A DNA stretch of 64,000 nucleotides from Argopecten irradians. Taxonomy: Eukaryota; Mollusca; Bivalvia; Pectinida; Pectinidae. The notes below the pieces were generated by a model. The model saw only the letters and a program-made list of their open reading frames with translations, was not told the DNA's origin and made no database searches. Made by a program: the position numbers and the translations under genes. How positions within the stretch are numbered: position 1 is the first letter of the stretch; every line of letters starts with the position of its first letter. Below, in pieces: positions 20,349-34,027 of this stretch. The stretch is taken from assembly GCF_041381155.1 (NCBI RefSeq), contig NC_091134.1:38213338-38277337 (forward strand). The letters are read 5' to 3'.

Positions 20349-23300
20349 TCAGTCTGTGTAAGTGACATCACAAAGGATGAGTTGTCTTGCCACTGTGCCA
20401 GCTAACATTCGTCCATTATATATAGAAGCCACAGAGGAACCCGTCATTCTTGTTCCAGGATCCATGTATACTTCCACCACATCGGTAAAACGACCACCAG
20501 AGTTCGCTACCTTCAGGACCTATGACAGCAGAGAGAATAAATTGTACATACAAATGAATCATTTAATGATTATTTTTCGGTGAACACACAAACTAGTGAT
20601 GATGTACACAATTACTTATGATAATCAACACACTAACCTGTGACGGAGTAATGGTATCTCCGTAATGTCCGTCGTACGCATGTTTAACGAGTTGGTGGTA
20701 GCGAGGATGACAGCCGATCCACAAGTCTCCTGTTAGTCTGTCCACCTCTATGTTGTCCATTGAAGTGTCTAGAAATAAGTCCTGTAACACATACGTCGAT
20801 ACGGAACTATGGCCCAAATGGTTATACACTATGTTACAAATTAAAACCACTTGAACAATAATTGGTGTTTAATCGTGTATATATGTGTATAATTAACACA
20901 AAAAATAATACTTCGCCTATGGTGCATGCGCAATCATTACTTCATTCCATATAGGATATAGTGGCACGGAATTTTTTCGGGATGCAATTAATTATTTTTT
21001 ATATTTTTAACTTGAAGTAAAATTAGAAGCTCAAACTTTTCAATGGTGGTAATGGTGTAAAGTAAGTAAGTTTTGTAACTGAAGAAAAATACTAAATCGT
21101 CTGCTCCAGTTTTTAATAGTGAAAAAATACCATTTGTCAGCGGTGGAGCATCTTTAAAGATGCTCCACCGCCGTCAGAGCATAAATGATATTCATCATTT
21201 GAAGAATAATTGGTATTTAATCCTATATATATATGCCTAATTAACATAAAAAATAACATGAAATAATTTATTTCGCCTTTGGTGCATGCGCAATCATTAC
21301 TTCATTCCATATAGGATATAGTGCGACGGAATTTTTTCGGGATGCAATTAATTGTTTTTCATTTTTTAACTTGAAGTAAAACTAGAAGCTCAAACTTTTC
21401 GATGGTGGTAATGGTGTAAAGTAAGTAACTTTTGTAGCTGAAGAAAAATACTAAATCGTCTGCTCCTGTTTTTGATGGTGAAAAAATACCATTTGTCAGC
21501 GGTGGAGCATCTTTAACTTTATGTTGATAGGAGAACAAAAATCATATGGAATGGGAAGCAAAATGGGTTTTTTTCACGGTAAATGAAGAATTGGCATACC
21601 TTTTCATTGAACTTATCTGTGTGGTGCGTTTATGACAATTGAAACAACTTTTCGTAGCTTAATGGCGTTTTAATCAGCTGGCCCAAAGATCATGAAACAC
21701 TCTTAGACAAGATTTGCCTAGGCAATAAAACAAATGTGACTCTTTGTAACTTCATCTAGACTAAGATTGTTTCATGATCTTGGAGCCTAAAATAAGCAAT
21801 TAAACTATTCCCAATGTAAATAAAGAATTGGCAAGTTACAACGTTCCTTTAATTTACTTTATCTGTGTGATGCATTATCATACCAATTGCCTTAAGTAAA
21901 GCCATGCATCATTAACACTAACCTCTATAAACTTGATGTCATTATTATCAAGAATTTCGTAAGATTTGAGCTGATATGCACCGCCATTTGTGACATACAG
22001 AACCCTGAAAAAGATTTTTTTTTCACAGATAGGTTTATAGATGTTTTGTATAGTCCATTGGTTAAAGGGAACGTTGCATAGTTTCTTGTGGTTTTCTTAA
22101 GCCTAAATGATCAGAACAGTTAGGTTTAATGAAACTGAAGTGTCTAAAGACGACACTTATGTTTTAAAAGAAAAACAATATTATGTTGATTTACCAGAAG
22201 TATTATTTAGTACCGATAAATTAAAAATGAAGAATTTTGTCATTACGGAATTATCTGTATAAAGGAACACGTTAGAATTGTTGTTTTGTAGATGTAGATC
22301 TGTGACGAAATAACTTACTTTCCATCTGGCGATATGTTGATACCATTTGGCATGCGTTGACCTGATGCTACACTTCGGACACTGGCGCCATCGTAGAACA
22401 TGACCTCTCCGAATGACAGCATGAATCTGTGTTCCAGCGTCCTCAGTAGAGGGCGAGGGGAATGGAGGATCTGAGTAACGTAGAAAGACTCCTCACCTAC
22501 CATTACCAGGTCGTTAATACTGAACAGAACAACATTTTAATTGCATCACATTAACGGATCAGCATGACCATTAAACATCTAATGGGACCAGGATTTCGGA
22601 CTAAAATTTAACTGCGATTAGATTGCCATATTGTATGGATGGTTATGTTGGACAAAGTTGTATTTTAATTGTATTAAGTTAATGGTTATTCATGACAGAT
22701 TTTAATAGGATTGTGTAAATAATGCATGGTTATACTAGGCAGATTTAACATTTGAATTTGATCGTAAGGGTAGATTTATAGTGATAATGGTAGTTGTTTA
22801 ATCGGTAGGTTGGCGAGAACAACATTTAAATATTGTGGAGACACGAGATCCGACAAAGAAAACAATTAAAGGAATCAAACAATAATATTATTATGTAATA
22901 ATGCTTCATGGGTATCACATAATGGATTAAATAATAACGTCACTTACGATCCCCATAAAGGACTTGTTATTGACTTCAAATGTACCAGAGACTTAGAACC
23001 ACTCCTATAACGAAATACTTCCATTCTCTCCTCATGGACATGATTGATCACCATTAGAGTTATTTCCCCTGTAGAAACAGGTAAAACAATGCGTACAGTT
23101 TTAATATTAAATCTTGCCGAAAGTTTCAACACCTTTTTGTGAAATGATTACTAAAGGAAATATCGTTTAAATCCACAGTAAATATCAGAAACGTCAAAAT
23201 ATTACGTCAAAAGATCTATATCTTAACGCTATTTTCTCATATCTACACGTGATATAGGTGTTGGGCAATATACTGATGTCGTCAAAGGCTGTATTGCAAT

Positions 23301-26242
23301 AAATCCTCATGACGTCACAGCTCTTTCCACTCTTTCCTTTTTGACATGATTGATCACCATGAGAGTTATTTCCCCTGAAAAACCATACAAAACCTTACCA
23401 GTAGAATTATGATTAAATTTTGTTGATTTTTCAATACCTATTATCACCAATACAGTTATTTCTTTTGCATAAAGGCATATAAAATATAGTTTTGTGATTA
23501 TATGACAAGAATCTTCCCAAAGTCAAGATAAGTATTTCTATACACTAGACTACAACTGCCCAAGGAGGAGCGATGGCCATAGGGCATAATCTTTAGGAAT
23601 TTCTCTTTAACGTGTTAGTTTGAAACGAGATAAACGAGAAAATTTATTTTCTCACTCGTTAAAACAAAATAGATAATGGCTATTGACTTTTTAGGAGTAA
23701 ACTTATTTCTTTTAAATCTTAAGAATTCCTAAATAGTTTGTATGTACCTGTGTTAGGGTTAGTCCATGTACTGATTCCGTGGGGGTTGAAGGTGGTCGAG
23801 TCCAATTTAGCTCCTATAATCTTTGCCTCTCTCACTGTCGGCAATGATTCATTCATGTCAAGCAGAAGTATACGGCCTTGTTTATTCGGATAAACCCCCT
23901 GTACAAAAATGATTATAATTTGGAACGTATTCTTTAAATTTTCAATAATGATATCTAAATTCATTTATATAATTGGACGAACATGAGAAAAAACAAGAGC
24001 ATAAGGAAACCATGGCGGATAGGAAAAGGTGAAGCAGAAAAAGAAAAGGGGATGAGTGAGTAAGGGAGATGGAAAGGAAAAAAATGGGATGAAATGCATG
24101 AGGAATGAAAAATGAATAGATGAGTAACATGAATGATCTATAGGAGGAACAGGAGGAGAAAGTGTAAGAGTTTGAGAAATTGGAGCAGAAGGACAAACAT
24201 TGTAAATTACATATACTTACGGATGATATGAATGTTAATCCACTAGGCTGAATGGTAAGATCTTCTGATCCACCATCTACAAGATATGTCCGGAGTACAA
24301 TTATACGAACAACAATGTAATAAATCAATCAAACAACTACATATATATATTTTTTTTTTGGAAATGAATATCAAATGATATTTGGTGAACAGAAATGTTA
24401 TTGGTTTTTGTTTCAAAGTTGAGATGTCTCATTTTCACTGCCCGACTTCAACGCGATGTTATAAAGCCGGCGGTTTCTCTCAGAGCTGTCAGCTATGACG
24501 CAAATTCTAATTTCCAATTATATGTTTTTCAGTTTTCCGTCGTTTCATCGATTTGTTTTAAAACTTTCATTTCAGATATTGGTACTTACCAGCGCCGTCT
24601 AGTTCCACACACGGACCCGGAGCATGTCGCGCTATGACGTCATACTTGTCATAGTCCATGAAGAAACTGAAAATTAATTTTCCAGGTAAAATATATAGAC
24701 GAATCGCAATGTCTACAAAACACATAATTTGTATGAAGTCACAAAGAGAAATTAAGACAAAACCTAGCAATGGTCGTAACTGTTTAGTCGCATCACACTG
24801 GCTAAAGAAACTAGAGGAACAAGCTTACAGTAAGTGCTGCAAGCAACACACGTCCCCTGCCGTCAACACACGTCCCCTGCCGTCAACACACGTCCCCTGC
24901 CGTCAAATTTCATTTTTCTAATCTATGGCCAGTTATTATTGCTTAGTTATGCTATCATTGTATGAAGGTTGAACAAATTCTATCTCAAATTATCGTCCGG
25001 ACACGAAAATTTGTGAAACAAACTATTTTTAGCAACAGTAACTTTTTTACCCGAAGATTGATCGAAATCCGTTAATGTTTTCTCAAGTTATCTTCTGGAA
25101 ACTAATATTTTGTGAAACAATTTATTTTTAGTAGCAGTGACCTATGTAGTTGACCTTTTGACCCCAAATCCAATACCAAGCTGTGTTATCCCTGCGTTAC
25201 CTTTGTATGAAGTTTGAACAAATTCCGTTGAAGTGTTCTCAACATATCATCCGGAAACTAAAAAGATTTGTGAAACAATCTATTTTTAGTAACAGTGACC
25301 TTTGTAGTTGACCTTTTGACCCCAAATCTAATCCCAAGCTGTATTTTCTCATATGATACCATTGTGTGAAGATTAAACGAAATCCGTTAATGTTTTCTCA
25401 AGTTATCTTCTGGAAACTAATATTTTGTCAAACAATCTATTTTCAGTAACAGTGACCTGTGTAGTTGACCTTTTGATCCCAAATTCAATCCTAAGCTGTT
25501 ATCCCCTATGTTACGATTATATGAAGTTTGATCAAAGTCTGTTTTTTTCCTCAAGTTATCTTCTGGAAACGATTTCCGGACAGACAGACAGACAGACAGA
25601 CAGGCAGACGGGAACAAACAGTATAGTCCCGTCCGGTTTCACCGACAGGGGACTAAAACTTGTGACATGTAACACTAACACTAAATCAATAAAGCACATG
25701 TCTGAGATATTCCGTTATATATCAGCAAAAGGATCTTGAAGCAATTTTGTAATGTTGGCTGATCCTGAAAAAATACTGTATTTTCAGATATATTTCTTGA
25801 TGAAAAAGATTATCAATTTTTCGGTTTGTTTAGTTTTACGTCCTATTAACAGCCAGGGTCATGTAAGGTTTGTTGGTGGAGGAAAGCCGGAGTATCCGTG
25901 AAAAACCACCGGTCAGCGGTCAGTACCTGGCAACTGCCCCACATGGGATTCAAACTCGCCACCCAGAGGTGGAGGGCTTGTGGTAATATGTCGGGACATC
26001 TTAACCACTCGGCCACCGCGGCCCCGTAAGATTGTCAAGATAGCAACAACCTGAATAGTCAGCAAACGTTGACGATGCTACTTTACACAAAATTAATCTG
26101 TATCAGCCAACGAGAACATTAATACAGACCGATAGAAAGATAGATAGAATGGAAATATAAAAAGTACTTACTAATATTGGGTATAAAATCGAGCTATACC
26201 CGATAGCACTGCGATTATGATGATGGTCCGGAGAGTCGACAT
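20349..26242 (-). CDS. PON: Paraoxonase/arylesterase (PON family), copy 1, 9 exons, 357 aa
   Basis: Exons: 26172-26242, 24590-24666, 24221-24276, 23748-23898, 22948-23068, 22319-22519, 21923-22004, 20638-20781, 20349-20519. All splice sites are GT-AG, phases agree, and 1,074 nt give 357 residues (human PON1 has 355 and also nine exons). PONs are six-bladed propeller, calcium-dependent lactonases/arylesterases, usually secreted or membrane-anchored. By alignment from memory, calcium ligands E54, D55, N161, N217, D262 and N263 are kept. So are the histidine dyad H108 and H128, H278, and the C43-C351 disulfide pair. The hydrophobic N-terminus (residues 4-17) resembles the retained signal anchor of PON1. 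Exon 8 has two codons more than copies 2 and 3. Intron 4 carries a broken second exon 5. Native substrate is unknown. Confidence 0.96.
20850..21515. repeat. ~310-bp MITE-like repeat in two direct copies, with 32-bp perfect palindrome
   Basis: Copies at about 20850-21155 and 21202-21514 share GGTGCATGCGCAATCATTAC, TTTTTCGGGATGCAATTAAT and TTTGTCAGCGGTGGAGCATC. The first is followed by the inverted end, making a perfect 32-bp palindrome at 21140-21171 centred on ATCTTTAAAGAT. It lies in intron 7 of PON copy 1. Confidence 0.85.
23326..23374 (-). pseudogene. Truncated duplicate of PON exon 5 inside intron 4 of copy 1
   Basis: About 49 nt match the 5' part of exon 5, including a usable acceptor (TTTTTCAG before GGGAAATAACTC), but the 3' half and donor are missing. 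DNA upstream of it in transcription (about 23375-23480) matches intron 4 of copy 2. DNA upstream of the working exon 5 (about 23069-23160) matches copy 3. Copy 1 is thus a mosaic of the two types. Confidence 0.85.
24844..24905. repeat. 20-bp tandem repeat (~3 copies)
   Basis: Three perfect copies of ACACACGTCCCCTGCCGTCA-type units lie in intron 1 of PON copy 1. Confidence 0.95.
24955..25655 (+). mobile_element. Pearl-like element with CAGA microsatellite
   Basis: Core units of about 155-160 bp (GTGAAACAATCTATTTTTAG near 25113, 25268 and, with changes, 25428; a shorter-spaced one near 25013) carry AGTTGACCTTTTGACCCC. They end in (CAGA)n at about 25580-25610, then GGGACTAAAAC. It has the same architecture as the other pearl-like elements here but a different sequence family. 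It lies in intron 1 of PON copy 1. Confidence 0.75.
25817..26027 (-). mobile_element. tRNA-derived SINE, near complete
   Basis: On the minus strand the head reads GGTGGCCGAGTGGTTAAG, a tRNA-Ser/Leu-like A box. A B-box-like GAGTTTGAATCCC follows about 65 bp on. The body ends CTGGCTGTTAATAGGACGT. It is flanked by AAGATTATCAA (25806-25816) and AAGATTGTCAA (26028-26038), an 11-bp target duplication with one mismatch, as left by LINE-driven insertion. Confidence 0.9.
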
Positions 26243-26376
26243 CCTCCACTCTCTAGATACAACACTGGGGCAGGGTTCAACACTGGGTATCTCTCGACAC
26301 TCTTAGAACAACGACAACCAATATGTGTGGACATACCATCTGAGTTGACTTTAGGAACGATGCTTGTTTATGCACA

Positions 26377-26386
26377 AATTTATATA
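26377..26386 (-). promoter_or_regulatory. Candidate TATA box of PON copy 1
   Basis: TATATAAATT on the minus strand lies about 135 bp upstream of the ATG. The matching site in copy 2 (about 34720-34730) has lost the TATA core. Copy 3 has unrelated DNA from about 13 bp upstream of its ATG. Confidence 0.5.
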
Positions 26387-26884
26387 AAAAAAAAATAAAA
26401 AAATAAATAAAAAATAATATAGGCAACACACTGCATTAGTTTTTCCCTACCAATAATGCGACTTTATTCAAGGTCATAAGAAAGTGTGTGAACACATCGC
26501 ATGGGTTCATTTATATATATGCTGCATGTTTATGCACATATCGATAATAATGATATACAAAAAAAACTATATTTTGTCTACAGTGTATATAAGCTATTAA
26601 GACCAAAATCGGCGTGTTTAGGTTGCAAAAACTTTACCATGGTTAAGTGATCTTAATCAAGAGAGCTTACATATAGGAGGCCATGGTTACCGAGTAATAT
26701 TATTCACCGCTATCACTGATAATGTATATATTACGCATTTTAGAACCGGATTAGGAAATGTTCCCGAGTCAAAAATACCTAACAGATAATGTACCGACTG
26801 TTCAGGGGAGATAATAATTCCTTCATAAATTGTACCAAGGACAAAAACAACCTAGTGGACTAAATCAATTCATATTAAAGGGAC

Positions 26885-27350
26885 AAACAACAAAACCCAA
26901 ATTAACTACAAATCAACTCTTAACAAACGACAAAACCCAAATTAACTACAAATCAACTCTTAACAAACGACAAAACCAAAATTAACTACAAATAAACTCT
27001 TAACAAACGACAAAACCAAAATTAACTACAAATCAACTCTTAACAAACGACAAAACCCAAATTAACTACAAATCAACTCTTTACATATGACAAAACCCAA
27101 ATTAACTACAAATCAACTCTAAACAAACGACAAAACCCAAATTAACTACAAATAAACTCTTAACAAACGACAAAACCCAAATTAACTACAAATCAACTCT
27201 TTACATATGACAAAACCCAAATTAACTACAAATCAACTCCTAAAACAGGACAAAAAACTAATTGCAAATCAAGTCCTAATATAGGACAACACCTATCTGC
27301 AAATCAAGTCCTAACAAAGGACAAAACACACCTACAGATCAACGACTTAT
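26885..27350. repeat. 40-bp minisatellite upstream of PON copy 1
   Basis: About nine good units of 40 bp (AAATTAACTACAAATCAACT and spacer) are followed by diverged units to about 27350. A related 35-bp array sits at the matching place upstream of copy 2 (35005-35430), so the seed pre-dates that duplication. Confidence 0.93.
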
Positions 27351-28539
27351 ATAGGACCTACTGTAATTTATTTAGATATAAAAAAAACTATCATATTAGG
27401 TTCGTATCTTAATAAGTAGATATTTCTGAATTGAGATATGGACATTCTCCAAGAAAAAACAGGAAATCATATCCGGTCATTTTTGAACGCTTATATATCC
27501 TGTACTTCGTAATAATACCTGAACCTGAATTCATTAACGTTATTTCATACTCGAGCCAATGATTTTTGTTTTTCATTACAATTATATGTTCATACTTTAA
27601 ATAGCCTTATCATACAGTTGATTTGTTTCATCTTACCTTACTAAATTAGTTGATACATAACGATCGTAACCCAAACCGGAAATAGATCTATATAAGAGAG
27701 CACAAAATATACGGCTGCAGAGATGCAAATTTTGATTCTATATTTCCGGAATACTTTTGTTATCGGTAATCTTAATGCCCAAAGAACACCTGTTGATTGA
27801 AAACAATGCAGGGAGAAATAGATATTAAAAAAAAAACAGTTTTCAAGCTCGGATCTATCAAGGGCGTCCTAATTCTTCTGGAAAAGCTGAATGGTGATTT
27901 AGAAACAGTAGAACAGAGAAAAACAGGTTCGTAAATAGAGATGTCTAATACTCAGCGACATTTGTATCTGTACATTAAACATTTGGTTTGTTGGTATCGT
28001 TATTTACCGTTGGTTGACGTCGACATGATTTTATTTTTATTTTTTATTGATCTGAGGTTACTCCTTTAATAGAGAACTTCAGCTTCGCCTCTATATTCAG
28101 GCTTCTTTTCAACAGTTTGAAAAATCGAAATCGGCAAACTGACATTTATTTCTCTTGGGCGTTCTGTCAACGAGATTCGAGATGGTTTCTTCTTGCTCAT
28201 TCAATTGCTGGTCATTGTTATCAAAGGCAAGTTTTAATTAGCTTTCCGCCTTTGCTAAACGCATGGTTGCTTGTTGGAGTGTTGAAAGATATATATATAA
28301 GTGGTCTTTTTTAACTGAATGGGTTAACTTTTTTAAATTTTTTTAACCAAAACATTACTTAATAAGGTAAGGTTTTTAACACATTGTTTTTGCAGCTGTA
28401 ACGATGAGGGCTACATATATAAATAACAGAGCTTTAAAGACTATAATTATGTTTTTATTTATTTTGTATTTCAATGACAATCTTGCCCTACAGATGAAAA
28501 AGTCAACACAGGGGAATGTCGATGATCCCAAACATTAAA
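27351..28539. other. Spacer between PON copies 1 and 2
   Basis: No gene is seen. The part at 27830-28330 is homologous to DNA downstream of copy 1 (19740-20200) and copy 3 (35540-35900). This marks the edge region of the duplicated unit. Confidence 0.65.
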
Positions 28540-31289
28540 ACCCGTCATTTTTGTTCCAGGATCCATATATCCTTCTACCACATCGGTAAAACGACCACCA
28601 GAGACAACCATTCATACAAAACAATCATTTAACGATCAGTTCTCATTAATATGTTTTATTTTTTACAAACACCTGGTACTTGACGAAGTAATAACTATTG
28701 ATGTTTTCCCATCTTTATTGTGACGATGTATACACCCATGACCAATACGAAGAATACGCTGACCTTTGGTAATGTAAATATGTTTATCACATAACTATAC
28801 ATGTTTCATAATGGAAAAATCATAAAATGATTTCTATAGCAATTGGTTATATGTTTACACACCCCATAGTGTATACACATAAAGCGCCTCTAATTGGTCA
28901 ACTCCTACATATCTTGATTCCGAATAGCTTTCAACTTCGGGCTACTTATCATAGCGCATCTTCTTTAAGATAAAATTGCATTTACTGCATAACAGGTGGT
29001 TGCTTATTCAAATTATTAAGCAACAGAATATTGTCTTCTATTAATGCACTATATTTCATGGCTGAAAGATATTATGACGCAGTGTATGGTGGAAAGTTTC
29101 CTTGAATTCCCCGAATGAAAACGAGAAATAGAGTTCAAGTTCCCCAACGCGTGACTGTTGTTTATCATGTTTATCAAACTCGATTTTGTTTATCTTTTAA
29201 CTTGTTAGGGAACCTCTATACAGGATATAACTATTAATGACGGAAACACTAGTCTTTGGTGACCTACACGATAATCTGTGTTGATGAAGAAAATCTGTAA
29301 GAATAATATGACACTGGTCAGGGATGCTTAAGACATCAGTCTGAGATGATAAACACACTAACCTGTGTCGATCAACACGCATACTAGTGATGATGTACAC
29401 AATTACTTATGATAATGAGCACACTAACCTGTGACGGAGTCATGGTACTTACCATATGAGCGATGTGTTCAATGATCTGGTGGTAGCGAGGATGACAACC
29501 GATCCACAAATCTCCTGTTAGTCTGTGAACCTCTATGTTGTCCAAACCCGTGTCTACAAATAAGTCCTGTAAAACATACGAAACTATGACTAAAATGATT
29601 ATTCGCTGTTGCATATATGCCAATTGAAAATCATTATGGCAATTAAAACAACTCCTCATAACTTAAATATAAACAATAAATTATTGAACTTTTTTCTATG
29701 TAAATATATTAAGGAAATTACAACATATCATTACCTAAATCTATATGTGTGATGCCTTTTAATATCATACATTATTATACTATATACTTTGTGACTTAAA
29801 GACATGCACCATTAACGCTAACCTCTATGAATTTGATGTCATTGTTATCAAGAATTTCGTAAGATTTCAGCTGATATGCACCGCCATTAGCGACATATAA
29901 AACCCGAATAAAAGCAGAGTATGGTAGTAATGTAGGTAAATACATTCAATACAATATGTCTTGTCTTATGTATGTCAGTTGGTTAAGGAGAACATTCCAT
30001 AAATGTTTGTAATTTTCTGAAATCCAAATGATCTGAACAGTTAGAACGTAATGGGTTGGATGGAAAAATGGGTGTTATCGGCGTTATGACGGCCCTTTGA
30101 CAGTTGTGTTTAAAAGAAAAATAAATGTTGAATTACCAGAAATATAAACTGATAGACGGAAATGTCTGTATAAATCATTTCAATATTTTGTTCTGTAAAT
30201 ATAGACCTGCGCCGTAAGACTTACTTTCCATCCGGGGATTTGTTGATACCGTTTGGTACGTGTAGACCTGATGCTACACTACGGACACCGGCGCCATCGT
30301 AGAACATGACCTCTCCAAGTGACAGCATGAGTCTATGTTCCAGCGTCCTCAGTAGAGAGCGAGAGGAATGGAGGATCTGAGTAACGTAGAAAAACTCTTC
30401 ACCTATCATTACCAGGTCGTTAATACTAAACAGAACAACATTTTGATTGTATCTCATGTGATTGTGCTTCATGGGTATAACACATCATATGATTCCGTCA
30501 CTTACGATCCCCATAAAGGACTTGTTATTGTTTTCAAATGTACCAGAGACTTAGAACCACTCCTATAACGAAATACTTCCACTCTTTCCTCTTGGACATG
30601 ATTGATCACCATCAGAGTTATTTCCCCTGTAAAACCATACAAAACCTTACCAGTAGGATTTATGATGAAATCTTGCTGAATATTCGATACCTTATATCAC
30701 CATTAGAGTTGGTTCCTCTGCTTAAAGGCATATAAAATATAGTTTTTACTTTCCCTGGCAAGTACAAGAAGAGCGTTGTCCATAGGACATCATCTTGAGG
30801 AACTCATCTTTGGGCTCGAAATTGAATTCAAAACAGCAATATTGTCCTATTGTGGCGTCATAATAGTTATATTAAATTTATGTTTCTATAAAAAAAAGAT
30901 GTGACTGATGAGAATAAGTTTGTTCTACCAATTTTACCATATACTGCGCAGTAATATGTTATACTTTTAATGCCCCAATCGACATTTTCAAGTGTTTTAT
31001 ATATGATTAAATAATGATTGAAAAGCAATGTCGGCTGAACATCTTTTACAAATTTGAATATAAAGAATATTTTATGAATGACTGTAAATTGTATAGATGT
31101 GCGACACTAATGTGAAATGTTAATTGATTGATTGTATTGTTCACAGAAATAAACAACCACTAACGACGGTAAAAACACTTACCTGCGAAAGTTTATTAGG
31201 ATAAATTAGAAAATTAAGATAAACTTTATATTTCTCTTTTATTCACCACTGATTTCGGTGCAACACAAATTTTGTCTTGTTATGGAGTT

Positions 31290-31399
31290 AACGTTGGGTA
31301 CTCTGTAAAGTTCACCTCCAATCAAACACCGCGTGACGATTTATAACGTTGGGTACTCTGTAAAGTTCACCTCCAATCAAAAACCGCGTGACGATTTAT
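31290..31399. repeat. 55-bp tandem duplication (2 copies)
   Basis: Two nearly identical 55-bp units starting AACGTTGGGTACTCTGTAAA lie in intron 4 of the PON pseudogene. Confidence 0.96.
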
Positions 31400-32919
31400 C
31401 ATGTATAGTGATTTTGTGTGGGAGATGAAACGCTAAAGTATGACCAGACTTGGTCATTGTTGTTGACGTCTCCGGTCCAACCCAGTATTATTCAGTCTAT
31501 TATATAATCTAAAGAATCATACCTTTGATAATTTATTCACCGATATGATCGCTATATCTGAGTAGTATTTTTTCGTTATTAATTCACTAGGTCAGAAAAT
31601 CACGATTCCAATCCCTTTCAATTAATTCGGCAAATGATAACCTATTATATAGTTTATAAAGTAGACTCATTAATATCATCAGTAGAAAATGTGTACATAA
31701 GTACTTAATGGGCGTTTCACGATATAACCGATTCACAAACTATAATATTAAGTCGGATCCATGTTATGTCACCTTTATGCATTCACATATTTACACCTGT
31801 TGACATTTACAGTCTTTTCGTCTACCTTTGACAGACTTAATAACTGTAACAAATGTTTAGGCAACTGTCATAGAAATACATTTCGTATGTTGCAACCATC
31901 ACATGTGGTATCAACATGAGTATCAGCTTTTGAGTATGTCTTTGTTCATAAGATAAATATTCTTTTTTCGTAAAACGCGATAAATATCTTTCTTTAAACG
32001 CGTGACTTACATGTATACCAATTAGCTAGAGATAATTAACGCACTAAAGCGAGATACCTATCGTGTTTAATGGAGATAGTTTATCCGTTAAACAAGATAC
32101 AGTAAAATCTTTTTTATAACGTTTTTACGTTTTTTCGACTTTAACGTATGAATAAAAAAATCCCCGTCAAAACCACTCTAAAATCCTTAATACTGTATTT
32201 GTTTTTCTCTCGGTATAACGAAATAGATAATGACGTATTTTATTACGTTTTTTATTACAATTTTTAAAATTACCTAAATAGTTTGTTCGTGTACTGATTC
32301 TGTGGGGGTCGAAGGTATGGTATTCATGTCCATTTTAGCTCCTATAACTTTTGCCTCTCTTACTGTTGTCATTGATTCATTCATGCCAAGCAGAAGTATG
32401 CGGCTTTGCTTATTTGGAAAAATCCACTGTACGTCAAATGAATATCAATTGGCACATATTCTTCACAATTATCAAAGATAATATATAGAGAATTTGTCAC
32501 TAGTTTCCCTTCATATTAAAAACAAATAAATGGCCTATTTGAAATGATATTCTTATTTTATCATGCACTTCACAATTGTACATTACAGTGTAAATTAATT
32601 ATAGATAAAGCGAGAAATAAATAGAAGAGAAATGTTTAAATCTATGAATTTTGTAGAACATAACGCAAACAGCCTTTTATTATGACGTTTTTGTGACGTC
32701 ACAGCTTAACATTTTGCGCGGAATAATGCTGCATCGTCGGACACATTTTTGTGACCGCTTATATTGTTTTTATTTTCTATTTGAATAAGTAGATGTTAGA
32801 CATATTTTCATCGATTATTATGTTCAAACTGACACAAAAAGGTGAAGGTTGATACTGATTTTAAGCAACACTTTCATTAATTTACGGGTGTTGTCCGTTT
32901 ATGTCTCAGCTGGTTTTAC

Positions 32920-33185
32920 GTGTTTTTGATTTCAAGATAACTGGTGTAGAGAAATTTTCAAATTGAACGTAGCTTATAATGCTAAAAATGTATTCGCTGA
33001 GTCTCTTTAATTTTTTGAACATTTGGTTTTGGTTTTGTAGTAAAATTTTCTAGTGTTTTTGATTTCAAGATAACTGGTGTAGAGAAATTTTCAAATTGAA
33101 CGTAGCTTATAATGCTAAAAATGTATTCGCTGAGTCTCTTTAATTTTTTGAACATTTGGTTTTGGTTTTGTAGTAAAATTTTCTA
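32920..33185. repeat. 133-bp tandem duplication (2 identical copies)
   Basis: Two copies that look identical begin GTGTTTTTGATTTCAAGATA, with period 133. They lie in intron 3 of the PON pseudogene and look very recent. Confidence 0.96.
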
Positions 33186-34027
33186 GTGAAAAAAGATAAC
33201 ATTCTCTCTGAAACAACCAATCACAATGCATAAAGGTCATATTACATGTGTGTAATAAAAAATATGAAATGGCTTTATTGCATGGGAAATTCGGAGGTCA
33301 TTTAATAACTAATTTTATTTACTTCATGTAGTTGTTATTAGGCGTATAAGGAGAAGGAAAGACGAACAGGAGGAAAAACTGGAGGAATGAAAGATGGAGA
33401 GATGAGAGGGATGACTAGCATACAGGAGGAATAGGAGGAGAAAGTGTAAGAGGATGAGTAAGTGGAGCAAGAAGAGAAATATTATTGTAAATTACATATA
33501 CTTACGGATGATATGAATGTTAATACACTTGGCAAAATGGTAAGATCTTCTGCTACACCATACGAACAACAATGTAATAAATGAACAATTATTTTTTTAT
33601 GGAAATGACGATCAAATGTTATTCCTTTGTAAAATAGCAGGGGATGACAGGAGTCATATTTTATGGGCATCATGATTTGTGATGGACATCTATATTATTG
33701 TTTCTATTTGAAAGTTGAAATGACCAGTTTGGTTATCACTACTCAATTTCAACGCGATGTTATCATTATAAATTGACTTGCATATATGTAGTTGCCGACG
33801 GTTTATTCCAGATTTGGGTATATTTGATGTTATGAGACTTACCAGCGCCGTCTAGCTCCACACGCGTACCGGTAACATGCTGTGCTATGACGTCATACTT
33901 TTTATACTGTATGAAGACACTGAAGTCAATTTTCGAGGTGAATAGCGATGTCTTCGATACATATGCTTTGCATTAAGCCACAAAAACAAAACCTAGCAAT
34001 AACCGGAACTATTTAGGCGGTTCAACA

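Noticed and set aside
28117-28314. 65-residue plus-strand frame downstream of the PON pseudogene
   Set aside because: It lies in the duplicated 3' flank. The matching DNA by copies 1 and 3 does not keep the frame open.
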